Below are positions 1 through 8,178 of a stretch of 64,000 bases of DNA, one piece after another. Under the pieces are notes generated by a model. It was given only the letters and a program-made list of their open reading frames with translations. It was not told the DNA's origin and made no database searches. Source of the DNA: Thermoplasmatales archaeon (GTDB lineage Archaea; Thermoplasmatota; Thermoplasmata; Methanomassiliicoccales; Methanomethylophilaceae); the NCBI GenBank assembly GCA_012520845.1, contig JAAYNL010000015.1:1-64000 (forward strand), written 5' to 3'. Position numbers and translations under genes: made by a program. Position 1 is the first letter of the stretch. Every line of letters starts with the position of its first letter.

Positions 1-61
1 ATACAAGAGGAAGCGGGCGGAGATCATGGGGGTCACCGGGAACGGCGTGGCGGTCGCCTGA
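1..61 (+). CDS. 3' end of an unidentified gene (partial)
   Basis: The first bases read in frame 2 as a short basic tail ending GVTGNGVAVA and a TGA at 59-61. The gene body lies outside the window, so the product cannot be named. The following 160 bases before the next start are GC-rich and noncoding. Calling this coding rests only on the open frame up to a stop, so confidence is low. Confidence 0.35.
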   Translation, partial: YKRKRAEIMGVTGNGVAVA

Positions 62-221
62 GCCCGGCGGCGGGGCCGCGGGGCGCGGGCGGGGTGCGTG
101 CCGTTTTTGAATTACCGAACAGAGTACACTTCGACGGGATTCGTGGCCGGCACGGCGGGGCGGGTCCCGCGTACACTTGTGTTAAGCGAGAAGATATTAA
201 CGACGCGGTCGATGGGCCGGC

Positions 222-455
222 ATGGAAATCATCCTGTTCACTAAAAACGACTGCGAGAAATGCGACTACGTCCTGGAAAGGATCCCCGCGGGGCTGGATG
301 TAAAAGTGCTCAACGCGGAGGGGGATGGTTTGGCGGAGGCCGCCTACTACGAGATACTGGAACTGGGTTTCCCGGTGCTGGTCGTCGACGACGAGATCGT
401 GGCGGAGGGCGGCGCCCCCGTCGTCAAAAAGTTGAAGGAATGCGCCGGTGAGTGA
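222..455 (+). CDS. glutaredoxin/thioredoxin-like small redox protein
   Basis: This 77-residue protein begins MEIILFTKNDCEKCDYV. It has the beta strand followed by a CxxC pair (Cys11 and Cys14) of the thioredoxin fold. A conserved-looking FPVLVVDDE segment near residue 50 corresponds to the cis-Pro region of glutaredoxins. The length fits a minimal glutaredoxin-like domain, probably a cytoplasmic thiol-disulfide protein; its partner is unknown. The last codons overlap the GTG start of the KEOPS gene kae1 by 8 bases, so the two are probably translationally coupled. Any functional link to tRNA modification is inference from position only. Confidence 0.75.
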   Translation: MEIILFTKNDCEKCDYVLERIPAGLDVKVLNAEGDGLAEAAYYEILELGFPVLVVDDEIVAEGGAPVVKKLKECAGE

Positions 456-1437
456 ACTAACCCTCGGCATAGAGGGCACGGCCCACACCTTCGGCGTCGG
501 CATCGTCGATTCCGACGGCAAAGTCCTCGCCAACGCCATCGACATGTTCCGCCCGGAGACGGGCGGCCTGCACCCGAGGGAGGCGGCGAACCACCACGGC
601 GAGGTCGCCGCGCCCACTATACGGAAGGCGGTCGCCGAGGCCGGCGTGACCCTGGGCGACATAGGACTGGTCTCCTTCTCGAGGGGCCCCGGCCTGGGCC
701 CGTGCCTGAGGATGGCCGCCACCGCCGCCAGGGCCCTGTCGTCCGCCCTGGGCGTGCCGATAATGGGGGTGAACCACTGCATCGCCCACATCGAGATAGG
801 CAGGGTCGCGACAGGGTGCGACGACCCCGTCCTGCTGTACGCCTCCGGGGGGAACACCCAGGTGATAGCTTATTCCGGGGGCAGGTACAGGATCTTCGGG
901 GAGACGCTGGACGTCGGCATCGGCAACATGTTCGACAAACTCGGCAGGGACCTGGGCCTCGGATACTACGCCGGGCCCAAGATAGAGAAGCTGGCGATGT
1001 CCGGCGGGGAACTTTTGGAACTGCCCTATTCGGTCAAGGGGATGGACGTGGCCTTCTCCGGCATAATGACCGCCGCCCTCGCCCTGCGCAGGAAGGGCCA
1101 CTCCCTGGAAGACATAGCGTTCTCCGTGCAGGAAACCTGCTTCGCGATGCTCGTCGAGGTCACGGAGAGGGCCATGGCCCACGTGGGCAAGGACGAGCTG
1201 CTGCTCGGAGGGGGCGTCGTGCAGAACATGAGACTGAGGGAGATGGCCGCGACCATGGCGTCGGAGAGGGGCGCGAGGATGTTCGTCCCCGACGCCAGGC
1301 TGTGCGTGGACAACGGCGCGATGATCGCGTGGCTCGGCCGGCTGATGTACGAATCCGGGGTCAGGATGCCGATTGGGGAAACCGTCGTGGAACAGAGGTT
1401 CAGGACCGACGAGGTCGACGTCACGTGGCGTGGGTGA
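448..1437 (+). CDS. kae1: Kae1, KEOPS tRNA N6-threonylcarbamoyltransferase subunit
   Basis: This 329-residue protein is a full-length Kae1/TsaD-family member. It is the KEOPS subunit that transfers threonylcarbamoyl to A37 of ANN-decoding tRNAs. The metal-binding histidines are in NHCIAHIEIG (His110 and His114). The ASGGNTQVI segment (about 132-140) and the C-terminal DNG (about 288-290) complete the ASKHA-type active site. The start is GTG at 448, which overlaps the upstream glutaredoxin-like gene. Many euryarchaea fuse Kae1 to the Bud32 kinase; here Kae1 stands alone and no bud32 is in the window. The 3' end overlaps the convergent DHH nuclease gene by 17 bases. Confidence 0.95.
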   Translation: MSELTLGIEGTAHTFGVGIVDSDGKVLANAIDMFRPETGGLHPREAANHHGEVAAPTIRKAVAEAGVTLGDIGLVSFSRGPGLGPCLRMAATAARALSSALGVPIMGVNHCIAHIEIGRVATGCDDPVLLYASGGNTQVIAYSGGRYRIFGETLDVGIGNMFDKLGRDLGLGYYAGPKIEKLAMSGGELLELPYSVKGMDVAFSGIMTAALALRRKGHSLEDIAFSVQETCFAMLVEVTERAMAHVGKDELLLGGGVVQNMRLREMAATMASERGARMFVPDARLCVDNGAMIAWLGRLMYESGVRMPIGETVVEQRFRTDEVDVTWRG

Positions 1438-2764
1438 CCTGGTCCCCGATCACGGCGTCCAGGTTTTCCAGGAAATCCATTTCCCTGCCCGCGGGGAACG
1501 ACGCGCCGCTGGCTATCCTGTGGCCGCCGCCCTCCCCGCCGACGGATTCCGCCGCCTTCCGGAGGGCTTCGGAGAGGTCGACCCCCCTTTCTAATTGGGG
1601 ATGCGTGCCCCTGGCGGACACCTTCACCGAATCCTCGGAGACGCTCAGGGCGACCGTGGGTTTGGAACGGTCCCCGATGTATTGCATGGCGATGCCGCAG
1701 ACGTTGCCCGTGAATCCGGAAGTCTCGGACAGGAAGTATTGGAAATTGGTCATCTGGGTCAACCCCTTCTCGTCGAGTTTCCTGGCCAGGTTGACCGTCT
1801 TTTCCCTCATGGCGTAATCGATTTCCATCGCCTCGGTCAGGGCGGCCTCGTCCCCGAGGCAGGCAAGTATCCCCGTGCCGCCCTGGTCGCTCTTCCCGCA
1901 GGCGTCTATGGCCCACGCCAGGCATTCCATGTCCATGTCGCCCGCCACGTACCTCGGCCGGGTGGTTTCCTTGAGCGATTCTAGGTCGACGCCCTGGGCC
2001 GCCAGCTTCAACGCCATCAGCGACGCGAGGCGGCGGGACGAGTCCCCGTCCAGGGACGAGCCCTTGGCCTCGCCGTCCACGCCCGCGTCCCTAAGGAGCT
2101 CGGACACCCCGGCGGGGTTGCCGCTGACGCCCCTGACGTAAGGGTCGGTGGACAGGTAAAGGGAGGTGGAAAGGGGCCCCGGCGGGACGAGGGACCCGCG
2201 CACCTCGGCGATGATGCCGCGGTTGCCGCCCTTCCTGAGCAGGGCCATGTTCGGCCCGGCTAGGCCGCGGGTGTGCTGCCTGTCCCCGGTGATGCCGGCG
2301 AAGGCCAGCGGCAGGAGGTCCCAGTTGGCGGGGTCCAGCGTGGCCGCGAAGGCGAAGGACATCGTCGCCCCGCAGGCGTCGCTCATGCCGTCTATGCCCG
2401 CCAGGTGGGGGTTCACGTAGTGTATTCTGTCGGAGTCTTCCCTGGCGACGTGGTGGTCCAACACGACCACGTCCTTGCCGAGGGCCTCCAGTTCCTTGAC
2501 GTAGGAGGCGCCGAGGTCCGCGACGATGACGCAGTCGGCCAGGGACGCCTCGATTTTTTTGAAGGATTCCGCGGACAGGGACTTCAGCAACGTGATCTGG
2601 TATTCCTTCCCGGCCCTGCCCAGGGCCTTGGCCAGGATCGCCGCGGAGGAAATGCCGTCGGCGTCCCTGTGGGAAAATATGTGGATGAAGCGGTGGCCGC
2701 GGACGGCGTCCGCGGCCTTTGATAGGCGTTTGAGAAGTTCGGCGGGAAGGACGCTCTCGTCCAT
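1421..2764 (-). CDS. DHH-family single-strand nuclease/phosphoesterase (archaeal RecJ-like)
   Basis: This 447-residue protein has the DHH phosphoesterase motifs in order: HRDADG at 32-37, the Asp in VIVADLG near 83, and DHH at 103-105. A glycine-rich GGGHRIASGA segment near 412 belongs to the C-terminal DHHA1 domain. Archaeal relatives are RecJ-like or GINS-associated nucleases that degrade single-stranded DNA or RNA. It sits 8 bases after the uS15 gene on the same strand, an arrangement seen in many archaea, so the two are probably co-transcribed. The family call is firm; the choice between DNA and RNA as substrate is not settled by sequence. Confidence 0.9.
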   Translation of the reverse strand: MDESVLPAELLKRLSKAADAVRGHRFIHIFSHRDADGISSAAILAKALGRAGKEYQITLLKSLSAESFKKIEASLADCVIVADLGASYVKELEALGKDVVVLDHHVAREDSDRIHYVNPHLAGIDGMSDACGATMSFAFAATLDPANWDLLPLAFAGITGDRQHTRGLAGPNMALLRKGGNRGIIAEVRGSLVPPGPLSTSLYLSTDPYVRGVSGNPAGVSELLRDAGVDGEAKGSSLDGDSSRRLASLMALKLAAQGVDLESLKETTRPRYVAGDMDMECLAWAIDACGKSDQGGTGILACLGDEAALTEAMEIDYAMREKTVNLARKLDEKGLTQMTNFQYFLSETSGFTGNVCGIAMQYIGDRSKPTVALSVSEDSVKVSARGTHPQLERGVDLSEALRKAAESVGGEGGGHRIASGASFPAGREMDFLENLDAVIGDQVTHAT

Positions 2765-2772
2765 TCTCCACC

Positions 2773-3228
2773 TTACTTCAGCATGAGCTCTGCGGCTTTC
2801 AGGGAGTATTTCCAGGTCGCGGGAAGGGTTCCGTTGCCCTTGTAGTAGCGCTCCAGCCTCCTGATCTTAGCCTCGGTCAGGGCAAGGCCCCTCCTGTTGG
2901 CTATGTCGCGCGGGTTGCTCTTGAGGTGCGCGTCGAGGGATATAGCCCTCCTCATCAGGTTGGACAGGTCCTCTGGCAGGGACGAGTAGACGTCCCTCTC
3001 CTTCATGATCTGGGAGACGGTCTTCCCGGTGGCCAGCTTGACGTCGGGCACACCGTACTGGTCCCTGAGCACCAGGCCTATCCTGGCGGATCCCGCGCCG
3101 TCTCTGGCCATCTTTTCCACGATTCCCTCGATGTCGGTGGCGCTGAGGGGGACCCACGAGGGGTTTTCCGTGATCAGGGGCCTGTCGGAGCCGGATTTTC
3201 CTTTCCTTCTCGAATGCATTTTTGCCAT
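2773..3228 (-). CDS. rps15: 30S ribosomal protein uS15 (archaeal S15/S13e type)
   Basis: This 151-residue protein begins MAKMHSRRKGKSGSDRP. It has the long archaeal/eukaryotic N-terminal extension before the S15 core (LSNLMRRAISLDAHLKSN and the RRLERYYK helix). It binds the central domain of 16S rRNA. The length is normal for archaeal uS15. A TATA-like ATATAAAAC reads on the minus strand around 3287-3295, giving a leader of roughly 30 bases. The DHH nuclease gene follows directly. Confidence 0.97.
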   Translation of the reverse strand: MAKMHSRRKGKSGSDRPLITENPSWVPLSATDIEGIVEKMARDGAGSARIGLVLRDQYGVPDVKLATGKTVSQIMKERDVYSSLPEDLSNLMRRAISLDAHLKSNPRDIANRRGLALTEAKIRRLERYYKGNGTLPATWKYSLKAAELMLK

Positions 3229-3318
3229 TGTTATTCCTCGAATAATTCGGGCGGCGAGGCTGGGATTCCCCTATTTGGTGCAACTATATAAAACGAATCC
3301 ACGGTCGCCCGCGCGTTT

Positions 3319-4311
3319 TTATTGTTTTAGGGAGGCGGCCCACTCGAGGACGCCCTCGTATTCCTCCACGGGGAACGAGAGTTCCCCCGGGAGCTCCCTG
3401 AAGAACCGGGGCTCCATCTCCCCCCCGCCGACGCGCCCCAGGACCCTGCAGGCGACGGCGTCGCAGTCGCCCATGTTCATCCTGGCGACCGGTTCCACGG
3501 CGTAGCCGGATTCCTCGAGGCACTCCCTGGCCGCGCCCTCCATGGCGGATTCGCCCCTCTCCAGTTTCCCGCCGGGCATCTCCCACCCGCCCCGGGCGGG
3601 GTTGCGGACCATCAGGAAACCCTCGTCGGACACGGCGACGCAGTAGGCCGTCCGGGGCATCTCCACGCAAATCATCGCGTGATCCCTCTCGTAACGACCC
3701 AGATCCACGACGTCCACGACGTCCATGCCCATTTCCGCAAGCTGCGACGCCGCGTCGGAGAACACGGTCCGGGGGTCGGCGGTAACGTCCTCGGACCTCG
3801 CCTTGAGGCACAGCATGCCGAACCTCGCCCCGAAACGGCGCATGTTCGCCGCGAGTATGCGGGCCTGCCCCTTCTGGGCCACGTCCGAGTACACCACGTC
3901 GACGTCCGGCACCATGAACGCGTACCCCTCGGGGGAGGCGGCGTCGCCCAGCACGGGGACCATGTTACCCCTGGTCTCGGCGACGGCGACCAGGTCCCTG
4001 AAGGGCCTCGCCGAGTACTCCACGCAGTAGACGGCGCCGTCGGGGACGATGTCGGAGACGTGGGAGGCGGTGGTGCCGCTGGCTGCCCCGAGGTACAGGA
4101 CCGAGTCGCCGCGCCTGAACGGGAAGAAGCCGCCGCCCAGCGCCAGGTACGCGGCCAGCTTGCTCCTCCTGGGGTTCCATTCCCTGTATTCCACGCCGCC
4201 CTTGGACACGAGCCGCTCGCCGTACACCCTCGTGCCCGGGGACGCCGAGGCGGTGTGGAGCCTCCCGCCGTCGGAGAGGACCGATCCGCGGGAATGGGGC
4301 AGTGGTTCCAT
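3319..4311 (-). CDS. flpA: fibrillarin-like 2'-O-methyltransferase fused to a Nudix hydrolase domain
   Basis: Residues 1 to about 215 match archaeal fibrillarin, the SAM-dependent methyltransferase of C/D-box RNPs. Visible landmarks are RVYGERLV, EYREWNPRRSKLAAY and the SAM loop VLYLGAASGTT at 71-82. Unlike normal fibrillarin, the protein continues for about 115 residues. This extension holds a near-canonical Nudix box at about 248-270: G, five residues, E, seven residues, then RECLEESGY. No stop or start separates the two parts. The usual partner nop5 is not beside it. A TATA box on the minus strand at 4335-4344 leaves essentially no leader. The fibrillarin role is well supported; the Nudix substrate is unknown. 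Confidence 0.88.
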   Translation of the reverse strand: MEPLPHSRGSVLSDGGRLHTASASPGTRVYGERLVSKGGVEYREWNPRRSKLAAYLALGGGFFPFRRGDSVLYLGAASGTTASHVSDIVPDGAVYCVEYSARPFRDLVAVAETRGNMVPVLGDAASPEGYAFMVPDVDVVYSDVAQKGQARILAANMRRFGARFGMLCLKARSEDVTADPRTVFSDAASQLAEMGMDVVDVVDLGRYERDHAMICVEMPRTAYCVAVSDEGFLMVRNPARGGWEMPGGKLERGESAMEGAARECLEESGYAVEPVARMNMGDCDAVACRVLGRVGGGEMEPRFFRELPGELSFPVEEYEGVLEWAASLKQ

Positions 4312-4334
4312 GCCGTTCGTATCGCGGGTTTCCC

Positions 4335-4373
4335 TATTTATACGGGGCGACGCGTGTCAAACAAAAAATATAG
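4335..4373. promoter_or_regulatory. back-to-back promoters of fibrillarin-Nudix and IMPase-NAD kinase genes
   Basis: The 82-base divergent gap holds one TATA-like element per direction. CTATTTATACGG at 4334-4345 serves the minus strand and AAAAAATATAGG at 4362-4373 the plus strand. Each lies about 20-28 bases from its start codon, so both transcripts should be leaderless or nearly so. No operator-like repeat is visible. Confidence 0.55.
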
Positions 4374-4393
4374 GTGCAAGGGGATTGGCGGGC

Positions 4394-6010
4394 ATGTTGC
4401 GCATCTTGGAAAGCATCGCCGACAGGGTCGAGGAGGCCCTGCGCACCATCCCCTCCGTCGGGGAGCGGGGCGTGGACATGGGCATGGGCGCCGACGGCAC
4501 CCCCACGTCCCAGATCGACAAGATCGCGGAGAACGCGGTGCTGATGCACCTCGAGGAGAACGACGTCCCGCTCAACGTCCTGAGCGAGGAGATCGGGTTC
4601 GTGGACAGGGGCGCCGAGGAAACCCTCGTGCTCGACCCCATAGACGGCACGACCAACTCGGCCATCGGGATCCCGCTGTACACCATATCCATGGCCGTCG
4701 GCAAGGGCACCATGAACGGCATGCGCGTCGCGTACCTCAGGAACCTGTCCACCGGCGAGACATACACCGCCGAGAAGGGCAAAGGGGCGTTCAAGGACGG
4801 GGAGCGGATCCGCGTCAAGGAAAGGTCCGACCCGAAGAACCTGCTCATGATGATTTATCTGGGCAACGGCGCGTCCACGGCCTCCTTCGAGTTGGCCAAG
4901 AGGGTGAAGTCCTCCAGGGCATACGGCTGCGCCTCCCTGGAGATGTCCCTGGTGGCCTCCGGGCAGGCGGACGGTTTCCTCATGGATTCCGTCAGCAGCT
5001 CCAGGGCGATCCGCGTCGTGGACATCGCCGCCTCGTCCCTGATACTGAGGGAGGCCGGGGGTGAGGTGTACACCCTCGACGGCAGGGTCCTGGACATGCC
5101 CCTCGACGTTTCCGCCCGCTCCGGCCTGGTGGCCGTCGGCGACCGCAGGGTGTACCGTTACGTGAGGCAGGGCCTGTGGGAGGACACCCACGCTGACGAG
5201 AGACCCAGATACGGGGTTTTCGTCAATACGTTCAAGGAGGGCAACGACGCCCTGGCGAAGGAGGTCCTGTCGGAACTGGAGGGTGAGGACGTGGTCGTCG
5301 ACGAGGGTTTCGCCGCCGCCGCGGGCATGCCCGGCATGCCCCTCGAGGATATGGACGTGGACATCCTGGTGACCGTGGGCGGGGACGGCACCATGCTCCG
5401 CGCCCTGCAGAAGGCCGACGCCGACATAGTCGGGGTGAACGCCGGCGCGGTCGGGTTCCTCACGGAGATAGACAGGGATTCCATCCCCGCCGCCGTGGGC
5501 AGGCTGAAGCGCGGGGAGTATTCCGTGGACCGCAGGCCCAAGATACGCGTGTTCTACGGCGGGGAGGCCGTCGGGGACGCCATGAACGAGGTCGTGATAC
5601 ACACGGACGCCGTGGCGAAGATCCGACAGTTCCGCGTCCACGTGGACGAGTCCCTGGCCATGGAGGTCCGGTCGGACGGCATAATGCTGTCCACGCCAAC
5701 GGGCTCCACGGGCTACGCCCTGAGCCTCGGTGCCTCGATAATGGACGCGAGGGTCAACGCCTGGACCCTGGTGCCGATGGCGGCGATCGAGTTCTCGTCC
5801 CGGCCCCTCGTCATCCCGGATTCGACGAGGGTCACGGTGGAGTGCGTCATGGACCGCGGCTGCAAGATAGTCATCGACGGGCAGAAGGAAATCGACATAC
5901 CCGGCGGGTCCACCGTCGTCCTGGCGAAGTCGCCGGTGTCCGGCAGGTTCATCCGGTTCGACAGGGACTTCTACAGCCACATAAGGGAGAAACTGGTGAG
6001 GCCGCCGTGA
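4394..6010 (+). CDS. bifunctional inositol-phosphatase/FBPase-type phosphatase and NAD kinase
   Basis: Residues 1 to about 265 form an IMPase-fold phosphatase with the metal motif DPIDGTTN at 81-88. Residues from about 272 to 538 form an NAD kinase with GGDGT (329-333), NAGAVGFLTE and the STPTGSTGY loop (433-441). This domain order is known from Methanocaldococcus MJ0917, a bifunctional NAD kinase/NADP phosphatase. The same enzyme could therefore make and remove NADP; that is inference from the homologue. The start is ATG 4394: it lies just downstream of the TATA box, whereas the longer open frame would run into the divergent fibrillarin gene. The stop overlaps the next gene's GTG by 4 bases. 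Confidence 0.92.
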   Translation: MLRILESIADRVEEALRTIPSVGERGVDMGMGADGTPTSQIDKIAENAVLMHLEENDVPLNVLSEEIGFVDRGAEETLVLDPIDGTTNSAIGIPLYTISMAVGKGTMNGMRVAYLRNLSTGETYTAEKGKGAFKDGERIRVKERSDPKNLLMMIYLGNGASTASFELAKRVKSSRAYGCASLEMSLVASGQADGFLMDSVSSSRAIRVVDIAASSLILREAGGEVYTLDGRVLDMPLDVSARSGLVAVGDRRVYRYVRQGLWEDTHADERPRYGVFVNTFKEGNDALAKEVLSELEGEDVVVDEGFAAAAGMPGMPLEDMDVDILVTVGGDGTMLRALQKADADIVGVNAGAVGFLTEIDRDSIPAAVGRLKRGEYSVDRRPKIRVFYGGEAVGDAMNEVVIHTDAVAKIRQFRVHVDESLAMEVRSDGIMLSTPTGSTGYALSLGASIMDARVNAWTLVPMAAIEFSSRPLVIPDSTRVTVECVMDRGCKIVIDGQKEIDIPGGSTVVLAKSPVSGRFIRFDRDFYSHIREKLVRPP

Positions 6011-6378
6011 GGGTTTGGGCGATCGACATCGGCCTGGTGGACGACATCAACGAGTCCGCCAGATCCGTGTTCCCGGACGAGTTCCTGTGCATGCTCAGCG
6101 CCGAGGACGGAGTCATCGTGGACATGGTCCTGCTGCCGGGCACCGTGTACGGGGACAGCCACAGTTTCCTCAACCAATGGATGGCCCCCGCCGGGATAAA
6201 CACGATCGGGACGGCCCATTCCCACCCGGGCTACGACAACCGCCCGTCCGACGACGACCTGTCGCTGTTCTCCAATATGGGCGGCATCCACATTATAACG
6301 TGCCAGCCCTACGACAGGGGCAGCTGGCGCGCCTACCTCTCCAACGGGGAGGAGGCGGACCTGGAAATCATCTACTGA
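6007..6378 (+). CDS. JAMM/MPN-domain metalloprotease-like protein
   Basis: This 123-residue protein carries the complete JAMM zinc motif: HSH at 71-73, Ser81 and Asp84 in HSHPGYDNRPSDDD, plus an upstream Glu25 in PDEFLCML. Archaeal stand-alone JAMM proteins cleave ubiquitin-like SAMP conjugates, so a desampylase role is possible. No SAMP or E1 gene lies in the window to support it. The GTG start at 6007 overlaps the NAD kinase stop as GTGA, giving tight coupling. The 3' end overlaps the convergent mutase gene by 11 bases. The fold call is strong; the substrate is unknown. Confidence 0.85.
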   Translation: MRVWAIDIGLVDDINESARSVFPDEFLCMLSAEDGVIVDMVLLPGTVYGDSHSFLNQWMAPAGINTIGTAHSHPGYDNRPSDDDLSLFSNMGGIHIITCQPYDRGSWRAYLSNGEEADLEIIY

Positions 6379-7672
6379 CCTTGGAGCTCGCGTCCAGCGC
6401 CCTCTTGGCCAGGTCAATCATGCCGGCGAGGTACATCTTGTCCTTGGCCTCGGCCACGATCTCCGCGCCCGCCTCCCCGGGGCGCACGTGGAACCAGCCT
6501 GACTCCATCCCGACGCGGAAGCCGTCCACGTCGCTGAAGGACACGCGGTCCATCGCCAGCAGGTTCTCGGAGAGGGCCTTGACGGCCTTGGCGTTGTCCC
6601 AGGGGAATTTAACGAAGTCGCCGCCCGTGACCGTTTCCGGGTAGGCGTCCAGCAGCTGCCTGAGGCTGGTCTCCGACGCGGCCTTGGCCAGGTAGGCGCC
6701 GGCCGCCATGCCGTCCAGGGCGTAGGAGACGTCGGCGAACACGAAGGAGCCGGCGCAGTCGGAACCCATCTTGAGCCCGGTGTCCCTGACGGCGGCGCCC
6801 AGGCCGGAAACGCCCCGGGGTATCCTGATGACGTTGTCCTGCCCCATCAGGTAGTCGATGATCATGGGCGCGTCGATGGGCGCGGCCACCTTGGGCGGCC
6901 TGAACACGTCGATTATCGTTGCGAATATGGCCGCCCCGTCCATGTAGCGCCCGGCCTCGTCGTACGCGGCGAGGCGGCTGCCGTCGCTGTTGAAGGCCAA
7001 CCCAAGGCTCCCCGGGTTGGCCTTGACGGTCTTGGCCAGGTAGCCGAGGTTCAGCTCGTCAGGGCTGGGGTGCCTCACGGGGGATTTGCCGCCGGGGTGG
7101 CTGTTCACGCTGACCACGTCGGCGCCCAGGTCGGTGAGCATCTGGGGCGCGACGTAGGACGGGCAGTCGGAGGCGCAGTCCATGATCACCTGGCAATTGG
7201 CGGAAAGCACGGCGGACATTACGCGGTCCTTGTATCGGTCGATGCCGCCGGTGACGGGTCTGACGCACCCCACCTTTTTGTAGTCGGGCAGCTCCACCCC
7301 CTTGTCGATGCGGTCGCGGATGGCGCCGCACGCCTCGGCGTCGACGAAGGTGCCGTCGGGGTTCCTGAGGTTGATGTGGCTCTGTCTGTCGATTTTCACC
7401 GGTGAGCCGATCATGATGGTGCATTTGGCGCTCTTGGAGGCGAACGGCAGCACCGGCGACGGCATGACGCCCCCGTCCCTCACCTCCGCGCCGACGGATG
7501 TGAGGCCCGCGATGACGGCCCCGGAAACCATCGGGCTCGTCGGGTGGAGGTCACGGGCGATGGTGGCGTTGCCGTACTTCTTCCCAATGGCCTCGCAGAC
7601 CTTCAGGACGTAATGCAGCGGGTCCATGCCCTCGGGCACGTCCCGGAAGTCCCCCTCGCTCCGTCTGGGCAT
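6368..7672 (-). CDS. phosphohexomutase-family protein with degenerate active site
   Basis: The fold and length (434 residues) match archaeal phosphomannomutase/phosphoglucosamine mutase. An example is IARDLHPTSPMVSGAVIAG near 38-56. The functional motifs are altered. The phosphoserine loop, usually TASHNP, reads IGSPVK near 88. The metal loop, usually DGDADR or DGDGDR, reads NSDGSR at 228-233. The sugar loop, usually ExSGH, reads SDCAGS at 304-309. The phosphate loop, usually RPSGTEP, reads RPGEAGAEI near 397. This suggests a non-catalytic or repurposed paralogue. ATG 7672 is preferred over the upstream TTG because the AAGGAGG at about 7686-7692 is too close to the TTG. Confidence 0.85.
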   Translation of the reverse strand: MPRRSEGDFRDVPEGMDPLHYVLKVCEAIGKKYGNATIARDLHPTSPMVSGAVIAGLTSVGAEVRDGGVMPSPVLPFASKSAKCTIMIGSPVKIDRQSHINLRNPDGTFVDAEACGAIRDRIDKGVELPDYKKVGCVRPVTGGIDRYKDRVMSAVLSANCQVIMDCASDCPSYVAPQMLTDLGADVVSVNSHPGGKSPVRHPSPDELNLGYLAKTVKANPGSLGLAFNSDGSRLAAYDEAGRYMDGAAIFATIIDVFRPPKVAAPIDAPMIIDYLMGQDNVIRIPRGVSGLGAAVRDTGLKMGSDCAGSFVFADVSYALDGMAAGAYLAKAASETSLRQLLDAYPETVTGGDFVKFPWDNAKAVKALSENLLAMDRVSFSDVDGFRVGMESGWFHVRPGEAGAEIVAEAKDKMYLAGMIDLAKRALDASSKVSR

Positions 7673-7780
7673 CCCTCGCAAATCCTCCTTTAACGTGATA
7701 AGGCTTTCTTAGCGACGGTATGGCCCGACGGGGTTCGCCTACATCCCCAAAAAAAGACGCTGGGTATGTGTCTTTCCTGG

Positions 7781-7839
7781 AAAAATTATATATATTGAAT
7801 ATAGAAATGACTATTTTGCCGAAAGGCAAGTCAGAGGGA
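7781..7839 (+). promoter_or_regulatory. strong promoter and ribosome-binding site of the small gene at 7845
   Basis: AAAAATTATATATATTG at 7781-7797 is one of the clearest TATA boxes in the window. It predicts a transcript start near 7820. An AGAGGGA stretch at 7833-7839 lies five bases before the ATG. The mutase gene departs in the opposite direction from the same 170-base gap. Confidence 0.6.
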
Positions 7840-7844
7840 TATTG

Positions 7845-8063
7845 ATGGCGATGGATAAAATCGACATAGGGACTGCGAAGAGGATAGCGATCAACAAGGG
7901 CCTGACCCCCGGCAGGGTCAAGGGCACCGAGGGCGTCCAGTTCACCAAGGGCGACAACCCGAGGCTCGAGGTCATCGGTTGGCCGCTGTTCGAGGAGATT
8001 CTCCACAAGCGCGGTCTCGCCATCTACCAGAGCGGTGGATGGATGAAGATCATGAACGCGTAA
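7845..8063 (+). CDS. small conserved-looking protein of unknown function
   Basis: This 72-residue soluble protein starts MAMDKIDIGTAKRIAINKG and ends SGGWMKIMNA. It has no membrane segment, cysteine pair or known motif that I recognise. The composition is balanced and codon use matches the neighbours. It has a strong TATA box and its own ribosome-binding site, so it looks like a real, probably well-expressed monocistronic gene. The TTG at 7842 is an alternative start. A perfect hairpin follows at 8117-8131. No function is proposed. Confidence 0.7.
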   Translation: MAMDKIDIGTAKRIAINKGLTPGRVKGTEGVQFTKGDNPRLEVIGWPLFEEILHKRGLAIYQSGGWMKIMNA

Positions 8064-8116
8064 GCCCGGCAATTGCGCAGGGAAAACGTTCAAACCCCTT
8101 CCACCTTTCTTGAATA

Positions 8117-8131
8117 CGGCACCCGGTGCCG
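8117..8131 (+). terminator. hairpin after the small gene
   Basis: CGGCACC and GGTGCCG form a perfect 7-base inverted repeat separated by one base, followed about 15 bases later by GTTTTTA. It may end the small-gene transcript. The tRNA-Leu promoter (TTTTTATATCA near 8145-8155) lies immediately beyond. Termination itself is inferred. Confidence 0.4.
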
Positions 8132-8178
8132 CGATACCAGTGTTGTTTTTATATCACGATACTTTACGTTGGCCAAGT

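Noticed and set aside
33-857. Long open frames on the strand opposite to GC-rich genes, such as this one and those opposite cobN, polB and the TPR gene.
   Set aside because: They are antisense shadows caused by GC-biased third positions, with Arg/Pro/Gly-rich composition and no domains.
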